NCBI GenBank assembly: GCA_022826515.1
Contig: JAJDUT010000136.1
Span: forward strand, 1-54,488
Direction: 5' to 3'
Origin: Candidatus Latescibacterota bacterium
GTDB lineage: Bacteria; Latescibacterota; UBA2968; UBA8231
Length of the DNA stretch: 54,488 nt
Shown here: in pieces, positions 27,484 to 36,593 of the stretch
Layout of the letters: every line of letters starts with the position of its first letter
How positions within the stretch are numbered: the first letter of the stretch is position 1
Notes under the pieces: generated by a model
Databases searched by the model: none
Seen by the model: only the letters and a program-made list of their open reading frames with translations
Told to the model about the DNA's origin: nothing
Position numbers and translations under genes: made by a program

Positions 27484-28272
27484 ATGACCGCTCTCCACGC
27501 CTCCGCGCTCAGTGCCGCCGAACTCGACCAGTTTCACGAGCAGGGCTACGTGCGCCTCGGCCACGTCGCCCCCAGCGAGGAAATCGACGGCCTCTGCCAG
27601 CGCATCGACCAGATTATGCTCGGCGAAGTGCGCTACGACAACATGCTCATGCAGCTATGCCCTTCGGCTGGCAATCCCGATCTTTCGCGGCAGACCAAGG
27701 AGTTTAAGGGCTCCTCGCTCAAGTACCGCAAAATTCAGGATCTGGAGCAGGATCCGCTGTTCTTGGACTACATGCAAAAGCCGCTCTTCCGCGACCTAAC
27801 TGCTAAAATTGTCAGTGAGGATGTTTCGATTTTTCGCGCCATGTTTTTTAACAAGCCCGCCGAGCAGGGCGTCCTGATCAACTGGCACCAAGACGGCGCT
27901 GGCGGCTGGCAACTGAGCATTCCCCCCAAGGTCACGGTGTGGACCGCGCTCGACGACACGTGCGTTGCCAACGGCTGCCTGCAGATCATCCCCAGCTCGC
28001 ACCACACCATGATCCCCGAGACGGGCGATCAGCTCTCAGAGGACGAGCGCGCGCAGCACGCCCCGGATGAGAAGCGGCTCTATTTGGAAATGGAAAAAGG
28101 CGAGGTGGTGCTTTTGCACAACTGGACCTTGCACCGCTCGGAGACGAATAACACCAATCGCCCGCGCCGCGCGTTCAGCGTCTGCTACATTGACGCGGCG
28201 ACCCGCCAAAAGACCTCGGGCTGTGCCTTTCCCCGCGTCTTCCCGACCTACCAGCCCATTAGTGATAATTGA
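27484..28272 (+). CDS. Phytanoyl-CoA dioxygenase (PhyH) family oxygenase, second copy
   Basis: 262 residues. N-terminal QFHEQGYVRLGHVAPSEEIDGL is the family's opening helix. The iron-binding H-x-D is NWHQDGAGGW (about residue 139), the distal His is in LHNWTLHRSETNNT, and the conserved Arg in RPRRAFSVCYID. Similar overall to the enzyme at 19884-20690 but not a close duplicate. Probably co-transcribed with the unknown gene upstream. Converges with the aldehyde dehydrogenase gene, overlapping its 3' end by 14 bp. Confidence 0.87.
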   Translation: MTALHASALSAAELDQFHEQGYVRLGHVAPSEEIDGLCQRIDQIMLGEVRYDNMLMQLCPSAGNPDLSRQTKEFKGSSLKYRKIQDLEQDPLFLDYMQKPLFRDLTAKIVSEDVSIFRAMFFNKPAEQGVLINWHQDGAGGWQLSIPPKVTVWTALDDTCVANGCLQIIPSSHHTMIPETGDQLSEDERAQHAPDEKRLYLEMEKGEVVLLHNWTLHRSETNNTNRPRRAFSVCYIDAATRQKTSGCAFPRVFPTYQPISDN

Positions 28273-29707
28273 TAAAGGCGACCTTGTGCTCGGTGAAAAA
28301 CTCGATTCCGGTGTCGCCCGATTCTGGGATCCCGTGCCCGGAAGCCTTGACCCCGCCAAATGAGAGCTGGGGCTCGCGGTAGGCCGTCATCATGTTGACG
28401 TGCGTCAGCCCTACGTCGGTCTCTGCTAAGAACTGGAAAGCCCGCCCAATGTCCCGCGTGAAAATGGACGACGCCAGCCCAAACTCCACGCCATTGGCGA
28501 TTTCTAGGGCTTCGGAAAAATCCTCTGCTACCATTAGGCACAATACCGGGCCGAAAATTTCTTCCTGAGCGATGCGCATCTGCGGCTGGACATTGGTAAA
28601 AACCGTCGGCGCAATAAAACATCCTTTGTCGAGTCCGTTGTCGGTCAGGCGCTCGCCTCCGTGCGCGATGTGAGCTCCTTCTGCTTTGCCGATCTCGATG
28701 TAGGCTTCGATGGTTTCGAGTTGGTCCGTGCCGCACACCGGGCCCATATCCACCCCATCCTCGGTCCCATTTCCCACGCGAATTTGCTTGACGCGCTCTA
28801 GTACTTTGTCGGTGAAGGCTGCGGCGACTTCGCGCTCGGCGATTGCGCGGCTCGTCGAAGTACACCACTGCCCGGCGCAGGCGTAGGCCGCCTTGACGAC
28901 TGCATCCGCGGCCATGTCGAGGTCGGCGTCGGCTAAGATAACGGCGGGATTTTTTCCGCCCATTTCCAGTTGCGTGCGGATGATCCCTTGAGCGGCACGC
29001 TGCTGAATGCCCCGGCCCACTTGGGTCGATCCCGTAAAGGAAATCGACTGCACCAACGGATGCGTAATCATGGTTTCCCCGACCGTACTGCCGCCGCCGC
29101 AGACGAAATTCAGCACGCCCGGAGGCAGCCCCGCCTCGGCAAAAATATCGACGAAGGCCCGCCCGGCTCCGGGCGTCAGGCTCGCCGGTTTGAAGACGAT
29201 GGTGTTGCCGCTGATCAGCGCGGGCGTACACTTGCGCCCCGGCACGTTGAACGGAAAGTTCCAAGGGCTGATGATCGACGCCACCCCGAGGGGCCGCCGC
29301 ACGCTGTAGGCAAACACCCCAGCTTGCGCCGAGGGCGCGGTCTGGCCGCACATGGAGATCCCCTGGGCGATCTGGAACTCCATCTCGCGCACCGCCGACC
29401 CTATTTCGGTGCGCGCTTCGTCGAGCGTCTTGCCGTTTTCTGCGGTGAGGATGGCAGCGATTTCTTCGGCCCGCCCCTTTAGCACGGCGACCGCCCGCGA
29501 CAAGTACTCTGCCCGCTGGTACACGCCCATGTCGGCCCACGCCGGAAATGCCGCGTGCGCTGCTTCAATGGCCTGCTCGGCGTCGGCGCTGGTGCCTTGG
29601 GGCCACTCGCCGGTTACGTGTTCTAGGTCGGCTGGATTGCGCTGGGCAAAGGTCTTTCCGTCCGAGGCTCCGACCCATTGGCCGTCGATGTAGTTTTGCG
29701 ATTTCAT
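28259..29707 (-). CDS. NAD(P)-dependent aldehyde dehydrogenase
   Basis: 482 residues. Signatures: IISPWNFPFNVPGRKCTPALISGNTIVFKPAS, SFTGSTQVGRGI, LEMGGKNPAVILADADLD (active-site Glu), and the catalytic Cys in ACAGQWCTSTSRAIAE. C-terminal FGGVKASGHGIPESGDTGIEFFTEHK is typical of the hydrolytic ALDH superfamily close to 2-oxoglutarate-semialdehyde and related sugar-acid dehydrogenases. With the downstream enolase-superfamily gene this looks like a sugar-acid oxidation step (inference). Overlaps the convergent PhyH gene by 14 bp. Confidence 0.87.
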   Translation of the reverse strand: MKSQNYIDGQWVGASDGKTFAQRNPADLEHVTGEWPQGTSADAEQAIEAAHAAFPAWADMGVYQRAEYLSRAVAVLKGRAEEIAAILTAENGKTLDEARTEIGSAVREMEFQIAQGISMCGQTAPSAQAGVFAYSVRRPLGVASIISPWNFPFNVPGRKCTPALISGNTIVFKPASLTPGAGRAFVDIFAEAGLPPGVLNFVCGGGSTVGETMITHPLVQSISFTGSTQVGRGIQQRAAQGIIRTQLEMGGKNPAVILADADLDMAADAVVKAAYACAGQWCTSTSRAIAEREVAAAFTDKVLERVKQIRVGNGTEDGVDMGPVCGTDQLETIEAYIEIGKAEGAHIAHGGERLTDNGLDKGCFIAPTVFTNVQPQMRIAQEEIFGPVLCLMVAEDFSEALEIANGVEFGLASSIFTRDIGRAFQFLAETDVGLTHVNMMTAYREPQLSFGGVKASGHGIPESGDTGIEFFTEHKVAFINYH

Positions 29708-29762
29708 AATGGCTCCTAATGATAGTAAGTGATGTTACGCAGCGTTTGTCATGCCGGCGCAC

Positions 29763-29791
29763 GTAGGGGGCGGTTTCAAACCGCCCCCTAC
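29763..29791. repeat. Dispersed palindromic repeat, family 1, copy B
   Basis: A 29-nt perfect palindrome: GTAGGGGGCGGTTT, central C, AAACCGCCCCCTAC. It lies 12 nt past the stop of the enolase-superfamily gene, in the gap before the aldehyde dehydrogenase gene. Same family as 16478-16507 and 37968-37995. Confidence 0.85.
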
Positions 29792-29803
29792 AGGGGGTCG
29801 CGC

Positions 29804-30961
29804 TCAGGACCACAGCGGCACTCCGGCAGGTAGTGCGGCGGCGATGGCTTCTTCGTCTAGATCGACGCCCAAGCCAGGGCCGTCGGGCACGGCGATGTAA
29901 CCCTGCTGAATCGGGTTCTTGATGTCGAGCATGGTGCTCCACAGGGGGATGTTGCGCGAGTGGTGCTCCAAGGCGAGGAAATTGGGCAGGGTGGAACAGA
30001 TATGCACCGCGGCTATGCCCGTAACTGCGCTCCGCATGTAGTGGGGAGCGACCGACATGTGGTACATCTCGGCCAGCTCGGCGATGCGGCGGATTTCAAT
30101 GGCTCCGCCGCTGTGGGGGATGTCCGGCTCCAGCAGATCGCACGCCTGTTGTTCCATTAGCTCGCGGAACATCTTGGCTCCGTAAAAGATCTCGCCGGTG
30201 CAGATCGGCGTCTCGGTCTGCTGGCATATCTTGGCCAAGGCGGCGACATTGCCCCACTCCCAGCGGATGGGGTCTTCCAACCAAAGCAGGTCGAGGTGTT
30301 CCACGTCTTTGCAGATGCGCAGGGCATCGGCTAGGTTGAAGGAACCGTGCAAGTCAATGGATAAGTCGATGTAAGGGCCTATCGCTTGGCGCAGGCTTTC
30401 GATGGTGGTGACGATGTGGTGGTGCTGCCGGCGGCTGATGGAGCGGTCGTACGCGTCGAGCTTCCAGGGGTTGGGTACATCGAGATCAAACTTGACCGCG
30501 GTGTATCCTTCGGCCACCACCTCTTTGGCCATGGAGACGTAGGCGCTGGTTTCGTACACCGGATCTAATTGTCCGCTGGCCCGCGTCTCCTGCCAGCGCC
30601 GCTGGTAGTCTTCCCGCGTCCAGTGCGCGCCCGAGTGGCAGTCGCAGTACACGCGGATGCGGTCGCGCAGTTTGCCGCCTAGCAGTTCGTGCATGGGCAC
30701 ATCGAGATGCTTGCCCCGGATGTCCCACAGGGCGATTTCCACGCCAGCGCCGCGGCCCTGCATCTGCCACAGGTGATCGTAGTGAAGCTGATTGATGTTG
30801 GTTGGGTCGCGGCCAATGAGCATTTGTTTGAGCTGCCCGATGGGACCCCCAGCCCACTCGCCGAGGCCGACAATGCCTTCGTCGGTGAAAATTTTCAGCA
30901 AGGACCAGTGGCGATGTTCCGCGCCGAGGGAGGGCGTAACCTTAATGTCGGTGATCTTCAT
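29804..30961 (-). CDS. Mandelate racemase/muconate lactonizing (enolase superfamily) enzyme
   Basis: 385 residues from the ATG at 30959-30961 (MKITDIKVTPS, the canonical family start). A longer start at 30985 abuts a repeat and is less likely. Motifs: GAGVEIALWDIRGKHLDVPMHELLGGKLRDRIRVY in the capping domain and barrel edge; YTAVKFDLD (Lys strand); DLSIDLHGSFN (metal Asp); LLWLEDPIRWE (metal Glu); ICTGEIFYG (third metal Glu); VAPHYMRS (catalytic His). This pattern matches acid-sugar dehydratases such as galactonate/gluconate dehydratase relatives. Substrate unassigned. Confidence 0.88.
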   Translation of the reverse strand: MKITDIKVTPSLGAEHRHWSLLKIFTDEGIVGLGEWAGGPIGQLKQMLIGRDPTNINQLHYDHLWQMQGRGAGVEIALWDIRGKHLDVPMHELLGGKLRDRIRVYCDCHSGAHWTREDYQRRWQETRASGQLDPVYETSAYVSMAKEVVAEGYTAVKFDLDVPNPWKLDAYDRSISRRQHHHIVTTIESLRQAIGPYIDLSIDLHGSFNLADALRICKDVEHLDLLWLEDPIRWEWGNVAALAKICQQTETPICTGEIFYGAKMFRELMEQQACDLLEPDIPHSGGAIEIRRIAELAEMYHMSVAPHYMRSAVTGIAAVHICSTLPNFLALEHHSRNIPLWSTMLDIKNPIQQGYIAVPDGPGLGVDLDEEAIAAALPAGVPLWS

Positions 30962-30989
30962 GGTCTCTCTTTCGCTGGCAAACATAGCA

Positions 30990-31017
30990 AGCGCGACTTC
31001 GGATGGGCAGAAGTCGC
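30990..31017. repeat. Dispersed hairpin repeat, family 2, copy A
   Basis: GCGCGACTTC, GGATGGGCA, GAAGTCGC: an 8-bp stem (30993-31000 with 31010-31017) and 9-nt loop. It matches 27 of 28 positions of the hairpin at 36552-36590, including the loop. Here it is just upstream of the enolase-superfamily gene rather than at a 3' end, and its outer arms are decayed. Confidence 0.75.
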
Positions 31018-31114
31018 TGACGCCGATTTCCGTCTTCTACGGTCAAAGTAGGCTCCGCTGAGGCATGGGGTCAAGGATGTCCGGGTCGTTGTTCTGGACG
31101 CTGTTCACTCACCT

Positions 31115-32560
31115 TCATTCGTCTGCGATTTCCAGTATAGAGCCGTCGGGCTGAATCCGCCGCCGTTCCGCTTCGACCCCCTCAAACCATGCCTCCAATG
31201 CCCTTAACATCCGGCTCGCGCGCTCCGGCTCATCCGTCGCCATGTTGTTCTGTTCCAGCGGGTCGTCGTCAATATTATACAACTCCAAATCAGCCGGCGG
31301 CGGGACAATCAACTCGGGAGCCGGCTCGCTCATCAGCTCCGTCACCTCGTCGGGGTGGTATTTGTATTGGATATCCACTTCCACGTAGCGCTCCATCACG
31401 CGCTTATCCGCATCGGTCTTGGGCTTTTGCGCCAACTGGGGACGGACCAGCTTCCACGGCCCCTCGCGCATTGCCGCGTTGATCCAGCCGACGGGCTGAA
31501 ATTGGTTGAGCTGCCAAAATCGCGCCGGAGCATCATCGCCGGCACCGCGCAACACCGCGGCCGCGTCGCGCCCGTCGAGAGGCCGCCCGCCGGGCCGCTC
31601 GATGCCGCACAACCCGGCCAAGGTCGGCAACCAGTCCATACCGTGCACCAACTCGTCGATCTGCCGCCCCCCCTCCAACCCGCCATGCCAGCGCACGATC
31701 ATCGGCACCCGGATGCCGCCTTCGTAAACCGACCCTTTCTGCCCGTTAAAGCCGCAATTGTAGCGCCGCAAATCCGTGCTCATCCCCTCGGGCACTTGGT
31801 CGGGCCGCGCTCCAAACGCTGGTCCGTTGTCGCTGGTGAACATCAGGATCGTATCGTCGGCCAGTCCTAAGTCTGCCAATGTTTCCGCGATCCGCCCGAC
31901 ACCCCGATCCATGATCTCGTTCATCGCGTAGGTAATCGCCACGCCCGGGCTCATCCCCGCGTCGAGATAGGGCTGCACCGCCTCGTCGGGGGCCTGCAAC
32001 GGCGTATGCGGCGCATTGTACATCATGCAGAGCAGAAAGGGGTCCTGCCGGTGCCGCGCAATAAAATCCACCGCCTCGTCGGTGAACACATCGGTCAAAT
32101 AGCGCCCGTCCGCGGTCTCGCGCCGCCCGTTGCGCTCGACCCACCAGTCAAAATAATCCATCCACCCGCCGCGAAAGCCCAAAAATTCATCGAAGCCGCG
32201 TGCGTTGGGATGATAGCGATCGTCGAGCGCGCCATTGTGCCACTTGCCGATCAGCCCCGTCGCATACCCCGCATGTTTGAACGAATCGCCGATGGTCACC
32301 TCGTCGAGCGCGATGCGGTCCATCCCGCGCACCTCCATCGGCGTCAACGCGCCGGTGCGGTGCGGGTAACGACCCGTAAGAAGCGCCGCCCGCGACGGCG
32401 AGCAGGCCGGCGAGCAGGCGTAGTGTTGGGTCAGACAGACCCCCTCGCCAACCAGCGCGTCGAGATGGGGGGTGCGGGCCGGGCCGTCGTTAAAAACGCC
32501 GAAATCGCCATAGCCCATGTCGTCGGCGACGATAAGAATCACATTGGGTCGTTTTGGCAT
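31115..32560 (-). CDS. Sulfatase (type I, alkaline-phosphatase fold)
   Basis: 481 residues. The N-terminal RPNVILIVADDMGYGD holds the metal aspartates. The formylglycine motif is C53-S-P-S-R followed by AALLTGRYPHRTG, the type I C-x-P-S-R pattern matured by a formylglycine-generating enzyme. Other family blocks: GYATGLIGKWHNG, FTSDNGPAFGARP and GGIRVPMIVRWHGG. No signal peptide is visible (starts MPKRPNV), so it is probably cytosolic, unlike many polysaccharide sulfatases. It would remove sulfate from a sulfated carbohydrate or small molecule taken into the cell. No sulfatase-maturing enzyme gene is in the window. Confidence 0.88.
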   Translation of the reverse strand: MPKRPNVILIVADDMGYGDFGVFNDGPARTPHLDALVGEGVCLTQHYACSPACSPSRAALLTGRYPHRTGALTPMEVRGMDRIALDEVTIGDSFKHAGYATGLIGKWHNGALDDRYHPNARGFDEFLGFRGGWMDYFDWWVERNGRRETADGRYLTDVFTDEAVDFIARHRQDPFLLCMMYNAPHTPLQAPDEAVQPYLDAGMSPGVAITYAMNEIMDRGVGRIAETLADLGLADDTILMFTSDNGPAFGARPDQVPEGMSTDLRRYNCGFNGQKGSVYEGGIRVPMIVRWHGGLEGGRQIDELVHGMDWLPTLAGLCGIERPGGRPLDGRDAAAVLRGAGDDAPARFWQLNQFQPVGWINAAMREGPWKLVRPQLAQKPKTDADKRVMERYVEVDIQYKYHPDEVTELMSEPAPELIVPPPADLELYNIDDDPLEQNNMATDEPERASRMLRALEAWFEGVEAERRRIQPDGSILEIADE

Positions 32561-32597
32561 TGCGATTTCCAGACTTTGGAGACGATGGGGGCGGTGT

Positions 32598-33149
32598 TCA
32601 TGTGGGGGCGTTCTTCCGTTTGATTTGTTCAGCGAGCGCCTCGCCTGCGGCAGTTCGGCGGTACTGCTGCTTTCGACTTTTCGGTTTTTCCGGGAGGGTC
32701 ATTTCGATCAGACCGGCTTTGAGGGCGGGGCCAAGGTATGCTTCCACGAAGTGAGACCGGTTATTTATGCCCAAGATGTCCTGTAGCTGAGGACGGTTCA
32801 TTTCCCCCGTGAGGGTCGAGATCAGGCGTTCAACATGTTCTGTGACATGTATGGTCTCATGTATGGTCTCATGTATGGTATCTTGACCTTTTTCCTTATT
32901 TATCAGTGACTTATCATGTATGGTAGCATGTGCGGTATTATGGTCAGTCGCCGCACGGGAAGCCCGTTCATGCACTGGCAATCGCACCATAAACCAGGTT
33001 CGGTTCTCATCGCTTTCGAATATGGGTTCGGGTGAGCCGTTCTGCCGCACGCTCTGCGGATTCCAACCAGCTTTGTACTCGATGCGTTCGCCTTCGATGG
33101 GGCGCTGGCGCAGCAGGTGGTCAATGTTGATGGGAAGTTTGCCGGTCAT
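32598..33149 (-). pseudogene. Internally deleted AlbA_2/RecG-like ATP-binding regulator
   Basis: About 183 residues from the ATG at 33147-33149 (MTGKLPINIDHLL); an earlier ATG at 33165-33167 is possible. Residues 1-33 match the start of AlbA_2/divergent-AAA proteins (IEGERIEYKAGWNPQS). Directly after, GSPEPIFESDENRTWFMVRLPVH corresponds to the far C-terminal part of the same family's ATPase-like region, so a large middle portion is missing. The C-terminal winged-helix part (RPQLQDILGINNRSHFVEAYLGPALKAGLIEMT) is kept. A 12-bp tandem repeat (about 32848-32880) encodes TIHETIHETIH. The frame is still open, so a short protein could be made, but it would lack the core domain. Confidence 0.65.
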
Positions 33150-33331
33150 GTTCGTGTGTAGAAGCACTGAACTTTGGAGGCGATGAGCGCTGTGTTCATG
33201 CCGTCCCGTGGTCTAGGATGTCCCTTGCACTAAAGATTTGCACTACATTCAGTTTAGCCAGTTTTATAATAGCCCTGTTCTATCGCATCGACAATCAGGC
33301 CCGCACTGATGGCACCTTCTGAGGACCGAGG

Positions 33332-36300
33332 ATGAAACACCCCAAAGAGCTACGCATTATCTCGCTGAAGTACGCCGGACGCTGCCGATCGTGCGCAATG
33401 CGGCTAGAGGTGGGCCAGCGCGCCTACTGGTCACCATCGTCAAAAAAAGTCTGGTGTATTGACTGCGCAGGTAGTAAGGGCTCCTCGGTCCAAGTCGCAT
33501 CGGATAGCGTAGCGGGCGGTTCGCGGAACACGGCAACGAACGCAAGTCCCTGCGTTTCAAGCTCTTCAAAGTCGGCTGCCAACAGCGGGCAAACTCCTTG
33601 GCAGCAATTATGCGACTATGCACAACGGTGCATTGAAGCGGAAGCAGCAAAATCACTGGTCCCATACGTCAAAGAGAACTCTCTGTGGTTCTTGCACCGT
33701 GGAGAAGAGAAACTGGTTGTCGGGCAGAGCGACTCGACGCCGGCACCCGGAGAACTCCCCGATAAACTGAGGTCTCGCACCGGGTCGATCATTTACGGTT
33801 GGCCGACTATCGTCGTAACCGACCGCGATCACACACCCAAGGTTGCTCCTCTTTTCGCTGTCCAAATCGAACCGGAACAAGGCCCCGATAACCAGTGGGA
33901 ACTTCACGCTACTATGGAGCCAGAGTTCAATTTGGCCATCACGGCAAGCGGTATCTTTGACCCTTCGATCACCGAAGACATCAGCGACCTGTTGAGTCAT
34001 GGCTTGCCGTTCGGAGATGCCGACGCTTTTGGTGTTCTCGCCGAACAAACGGCCGATCTGCTCGGGCTCCAGATATTATCGCCTCTCAACGCGAGAATCC
34101 TCGAATCGAACATCGATCGCAAACAAGGTATCTACAACGCCGCGATTTCGGTCGTGGCCGAGTGGTCTGGAGGGTACACTAGCACCCTTCGTGAGGAATT
34201 GCGACGCCTGCAGACTCGCGATGACTGGGCGACTACGGCTGCGGCACATCTTCTCCTCGATGGTTTCGCGCAGAAGGAAGACAAGCGCCCTCCGTCCGAG
34301 CCTCTCGCAGCTCCACTTGTATGCAACCAATCACAGGAAGAAACACTCGAACGTCTCCGCAGAGACCCTCTGACAGTCGTGACCGGCCCACCTGGGACCG
34401 GCAAGACGCAACTAGTAGTGAACGCGGTTGCGAACGCGTGGCTGGACGGCGACAAAGTCTTGGTGACTTCGACCAACAATGGTGCAGTTGACGTGGCCGT
34501 CGAGCGTGCGGAAAAGGACGTGAGCAGCGGCTTGTTAGTCCGTACCGGCAATCGCGATGTACGCGAGCAGGTTCCAGATCGCATCACCACAGCGTCGGCT
34601 CAGGCGGCAGCGCACCGCGGCAACCAAGCCGCAGCGCGCGCCCAATTGAAGCGAGTCGCTACTGAGCGTACCCAGCTAATGAAGAAATTGGCGCGGCTAG
34701 ACGAACTCGATGTGAAACTACTTCAGGTGGTCGAGGAGCAGGAGGAACTCAGGCAAGCATTGAAGGAGGCGGCGCGAACACTCTGGGCTAACGCGAGCCC
34801 TCCTGAACTGTCCATCAGTTCCCACGAAATAGAGCAACGAGCCAGAGGGTTGTTACGGACGTGGTTGTTCCCTCGTTTCCGCGCGCGACGCTTCCGTAGG
34901 CGACTGGGCTGCCTTGAAACCGCTTCATTGGATCAACTCGTCATCTGGGCTCAAATTGATCAGCGTATAGCAAAGCTGACCTCCCAATTGGAAATTGGAC
35001 GAGCTAAACGTCAACAACTGGAGTCCGCAGTGGGCGACCCGACGACCAGTGTGCGCGAAGCAGACCAGAAATGGGCGGATGCAAGCCTCTACGCAATCCG
35101 CGTGGACACGGCAACGCGAATCTCCTCCGGCGCTAACCGTCTAGCACTCTTCGGCACAATTCCTGTCAGTAGCGACCGATTCAGACGAGTAATAAGCAAT
35201 TCGTTTCGCTACGTACGAGGCTGGGCGTGCACGGCATTAACAGCGCATTCCAACTTCCCCTTGGAATCAGGATTGTTTGACCTCGTGATCGTCGACGAGG
35301 CCAGTCAGTGCAGCCTCGCGGCCGTATTGCCATTGGCCTACCGCGCAAAACGCTTGGCGGTCGTGGGAGATCCATACCAACTGAATCCGATCGTTTCCCT
35401 TAGCGATGGACTTTTACAGGAAATCGCCACACAGACGGGGTTCGACAACGACGATCTACGCGACCGCGGCATCCACTACAAAGACGGTTCGGCTTACTCC
35501 GCGTTCGAGTTTGTCGCAAGACCCCAAACACCAGTTCTTCTCAACGAGCACTACCGCTGCCACCCACACATCGCCCGTTGGTTCAACCGGACGTTCTACA
35601 AGGGTGAACTCACCGTATTGACGGATGTCTCCGATACATCCCAGCGTGATCGTGCCATCTACTGGTGCGATGTCGACGGCGCGGCAGTACGGCCCGCCAC
35701 TGGAAGCTGGCTAAATCGGGCAGAGGCAGAGGAAACAGTGAAACAACTTCGTGGCGCAATCGAATCCGGTTACAAAACCGTCGGCGTGGTAACTCCGTTT
35801 ACCGCGCAGGCGCGGCTCATCGATCAGATAGCCAAAACGCAATTTGGCCGGGATTTCCTAGACGACATCGATTTTGTAAGTGGAACTGCACATCGTCTGC
35901 AGGGAGACGAGCGTGATGCGGTCATTCTTTCTTCCGTGCTCTCGCCCGGCATGTCTAAGAGCGGTGCCCGTTGGATAGAAAAAGAGAGAAACCTCCTCAA
36001 CGTGGCTGTCAGCCGCGCCCGTCGAGCACTAATCGTTCTCGGTCACCCGCTCATGGGAGATTTGGGGAGTCCAACCTTGGCCTCCCTACGGGTCTATTTG
36101 CGCGATGAGGTCGCCCGGAATGAGGGCGCTGGTTCGCCGTCCGCCGAGTTCCGTACGGACAGCACGTCTGAGAAAATCCTGCTCGACGCCATGCAACTCC
36201 AAGATCTCTTACCCTATGGCAAGCTCGAGGTAGAGGGGTACGAGCTGGACTTTGCGCTGCTAGAACAAGGAATCAAGCTGAACATCGAGGTTGACGGCGA

Positions 36301-36490
36301 TCAGCACCTTGACGCCAGAAGCCAACAACGGCGCCAGGATATTACACGAGACCGCGTCCTAGTCAATCTCGGTTGGACAATCTTGCGGATACCGGCGTGG
36401 CGATGCCACGAGGAAATTGACTCAGCGATTGAAGAAATCAGGAAAACACAGGACCGATTGCTTGACGAAGCCTCCCGCCGGACATTTTAG
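33332..36490 (+). CDS. SF1 (Upf1/DNA2-like) helicase fused to a C-terminal DUF559/MTES_1575-type nuclease
   Basis: 1052 residues. N-terminal zinc-ribbon-like C18-x2-C21 ... C42-x2-C45. Helicase core: Walker A G352-PPGTGKT, Walker B IVDEASQC (D655, E656), VVGDPYQLNPIVS, LLNEHYRCHPHIARWFN, GTAHRLQGDERDAVILSSV, and NVAVSRARRALIVLG (motif VI). A coiled-coil/helical insert lies at about residues 430-590. The C-terminus (about 945-1045) looks like a Vsr-like endonuclease fold: D973 in YELDFAL, E986-V-D-G-D-Q-H, then DRVLVNLGWTILRIPAW. Helicase-nuclease fusions of this class occur in anti-phage systems such as Mokosh-like loci; that role is inferred. A TATAAT hexamer at 33265-33270 may be its -10. 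It is a single gene without an obvious partner. Confidence 0.82.
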   Translation: MKHPKELRIISLKYAGRCRSCAMRLEVGQRAYWSPSSKKVWCIDCAGSKGSSVQVASDSVAGGSRNTATNASPCVSSSSKSAANSGQTPWQQLCDYAQRCIEAEAAKSLVPYVKENSLWFLHRGEEKLVVGQSDSTPAPGELPDKLRSRTGSIIYGWPTIVVTDRDHTPKVAPLFAVQIEPEQGPDNQWELHATMEPEFNLAITASGIFDPSITEDISDLLSHGLPFGDADAFGVLAEQTADLLGLQILSPLNARILESNIDRKQGIYNAAISVVAEWSGGYTSTLREELRRLQTRDDWATTAAAHLLLDGFAQKEDKRPPSEPLAAPLVCNQSQEETLERLRRDPLTVVTGPPGTGKTQLVVNAVANAWLDGDKVLVTSTNNGAVDVAVERAEKDVSSGLLVRTGNRDVREQVPDRITTASAQAAAHRGNQAAARAQLKRVATERTQLMKKLARLDELDVKLLQVVEEQEELRQALKEAARTLWANASPPELSISSHEIEQRARGLLRTWLFPRFRARRFRRRLGCLETASLDQLVIWAQIDQRIAKLTSQLEIGRAKRQQLESAVGDPTTSVREADQKWADASLYAIRVDTATRISSGANRLALFGTIPVSSDRFRRVISNSFRYVRGWACTALTAHSNFPLESGLFDLVIVDEASQCSLAAVLPLAYRAKRLAVVGDPYQLNPIVSLSDGLLQEIATQTGFDNDDLRDRGIHYKDGSAYSAFEFVARPQTPVLLNEHYRCHPHIARWFNRTFYKGELTVLTDVSDTSQRDRAIYWCDVDGAAVRPATGSWLNRAEAEETVKQLRGAIESGYKTVGVVTPFTAQARLIDQIAKTQFGRDFLDDIDFVSGTAHRLQGDERDAVILSSVLSPGMSKSGARWIEKERNLLNVAVSRARRALIVLGHPLMGDLGSPTLASLRVYLRDEVARNEGAGSPSAEFRTDSTSEKILLDAMQLQDLLPYGKLEVEGYELDFALLEQGIKLNIEVDGDQHLDARSQQRRQDITRDRVLVNLGWTILRIPAWRCHEEIDSAIEEIRKTQDRLLDEASRRTF

Positions 36491-36551
36491 CGCTTACTAA
36501 GAGGCCCTACCAAAACGCCTATCGTCAGCCTAAATAATTTAAAAGTAAAAA

Positions 36552-36590
36552 TTTAAGCGCGACTTCGGATGTGCAGAAGTCGCGCTTAAA
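36552..36590 (-). terminator. Rho-independent terminator of ssrA, dispersed repeat family 2, copy B
   Basis: A 15-bp perfect stem TTTAAGCGCGACTTC / GAAGTCGCGCTTAAA with a 9-nt loop. On the minus strand it lies 3 nt past the tmRNA CCA end and is followed by TTTTTACTTTT. It shares sequence, including loop, with 30990-31017, so a mobile-looking repeat serves as the terminator. Confidence 0.8.
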
Positions 36591-36593
36591 AGA

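Noticed and set aside
28248..29540. 430-residue minus-strand frame inside the aldehyde dehydrogenase gene
   Set aside because: Arg-rich shadow frame of a GC-rich gene; the true frame has full ALDH motifs.
32848..32880. CRISPR-like short repeats
   Set aside because: A 12-bp coding microsatellite without spacers; no CRISPR array or cas gene was seen anywhere in the window.
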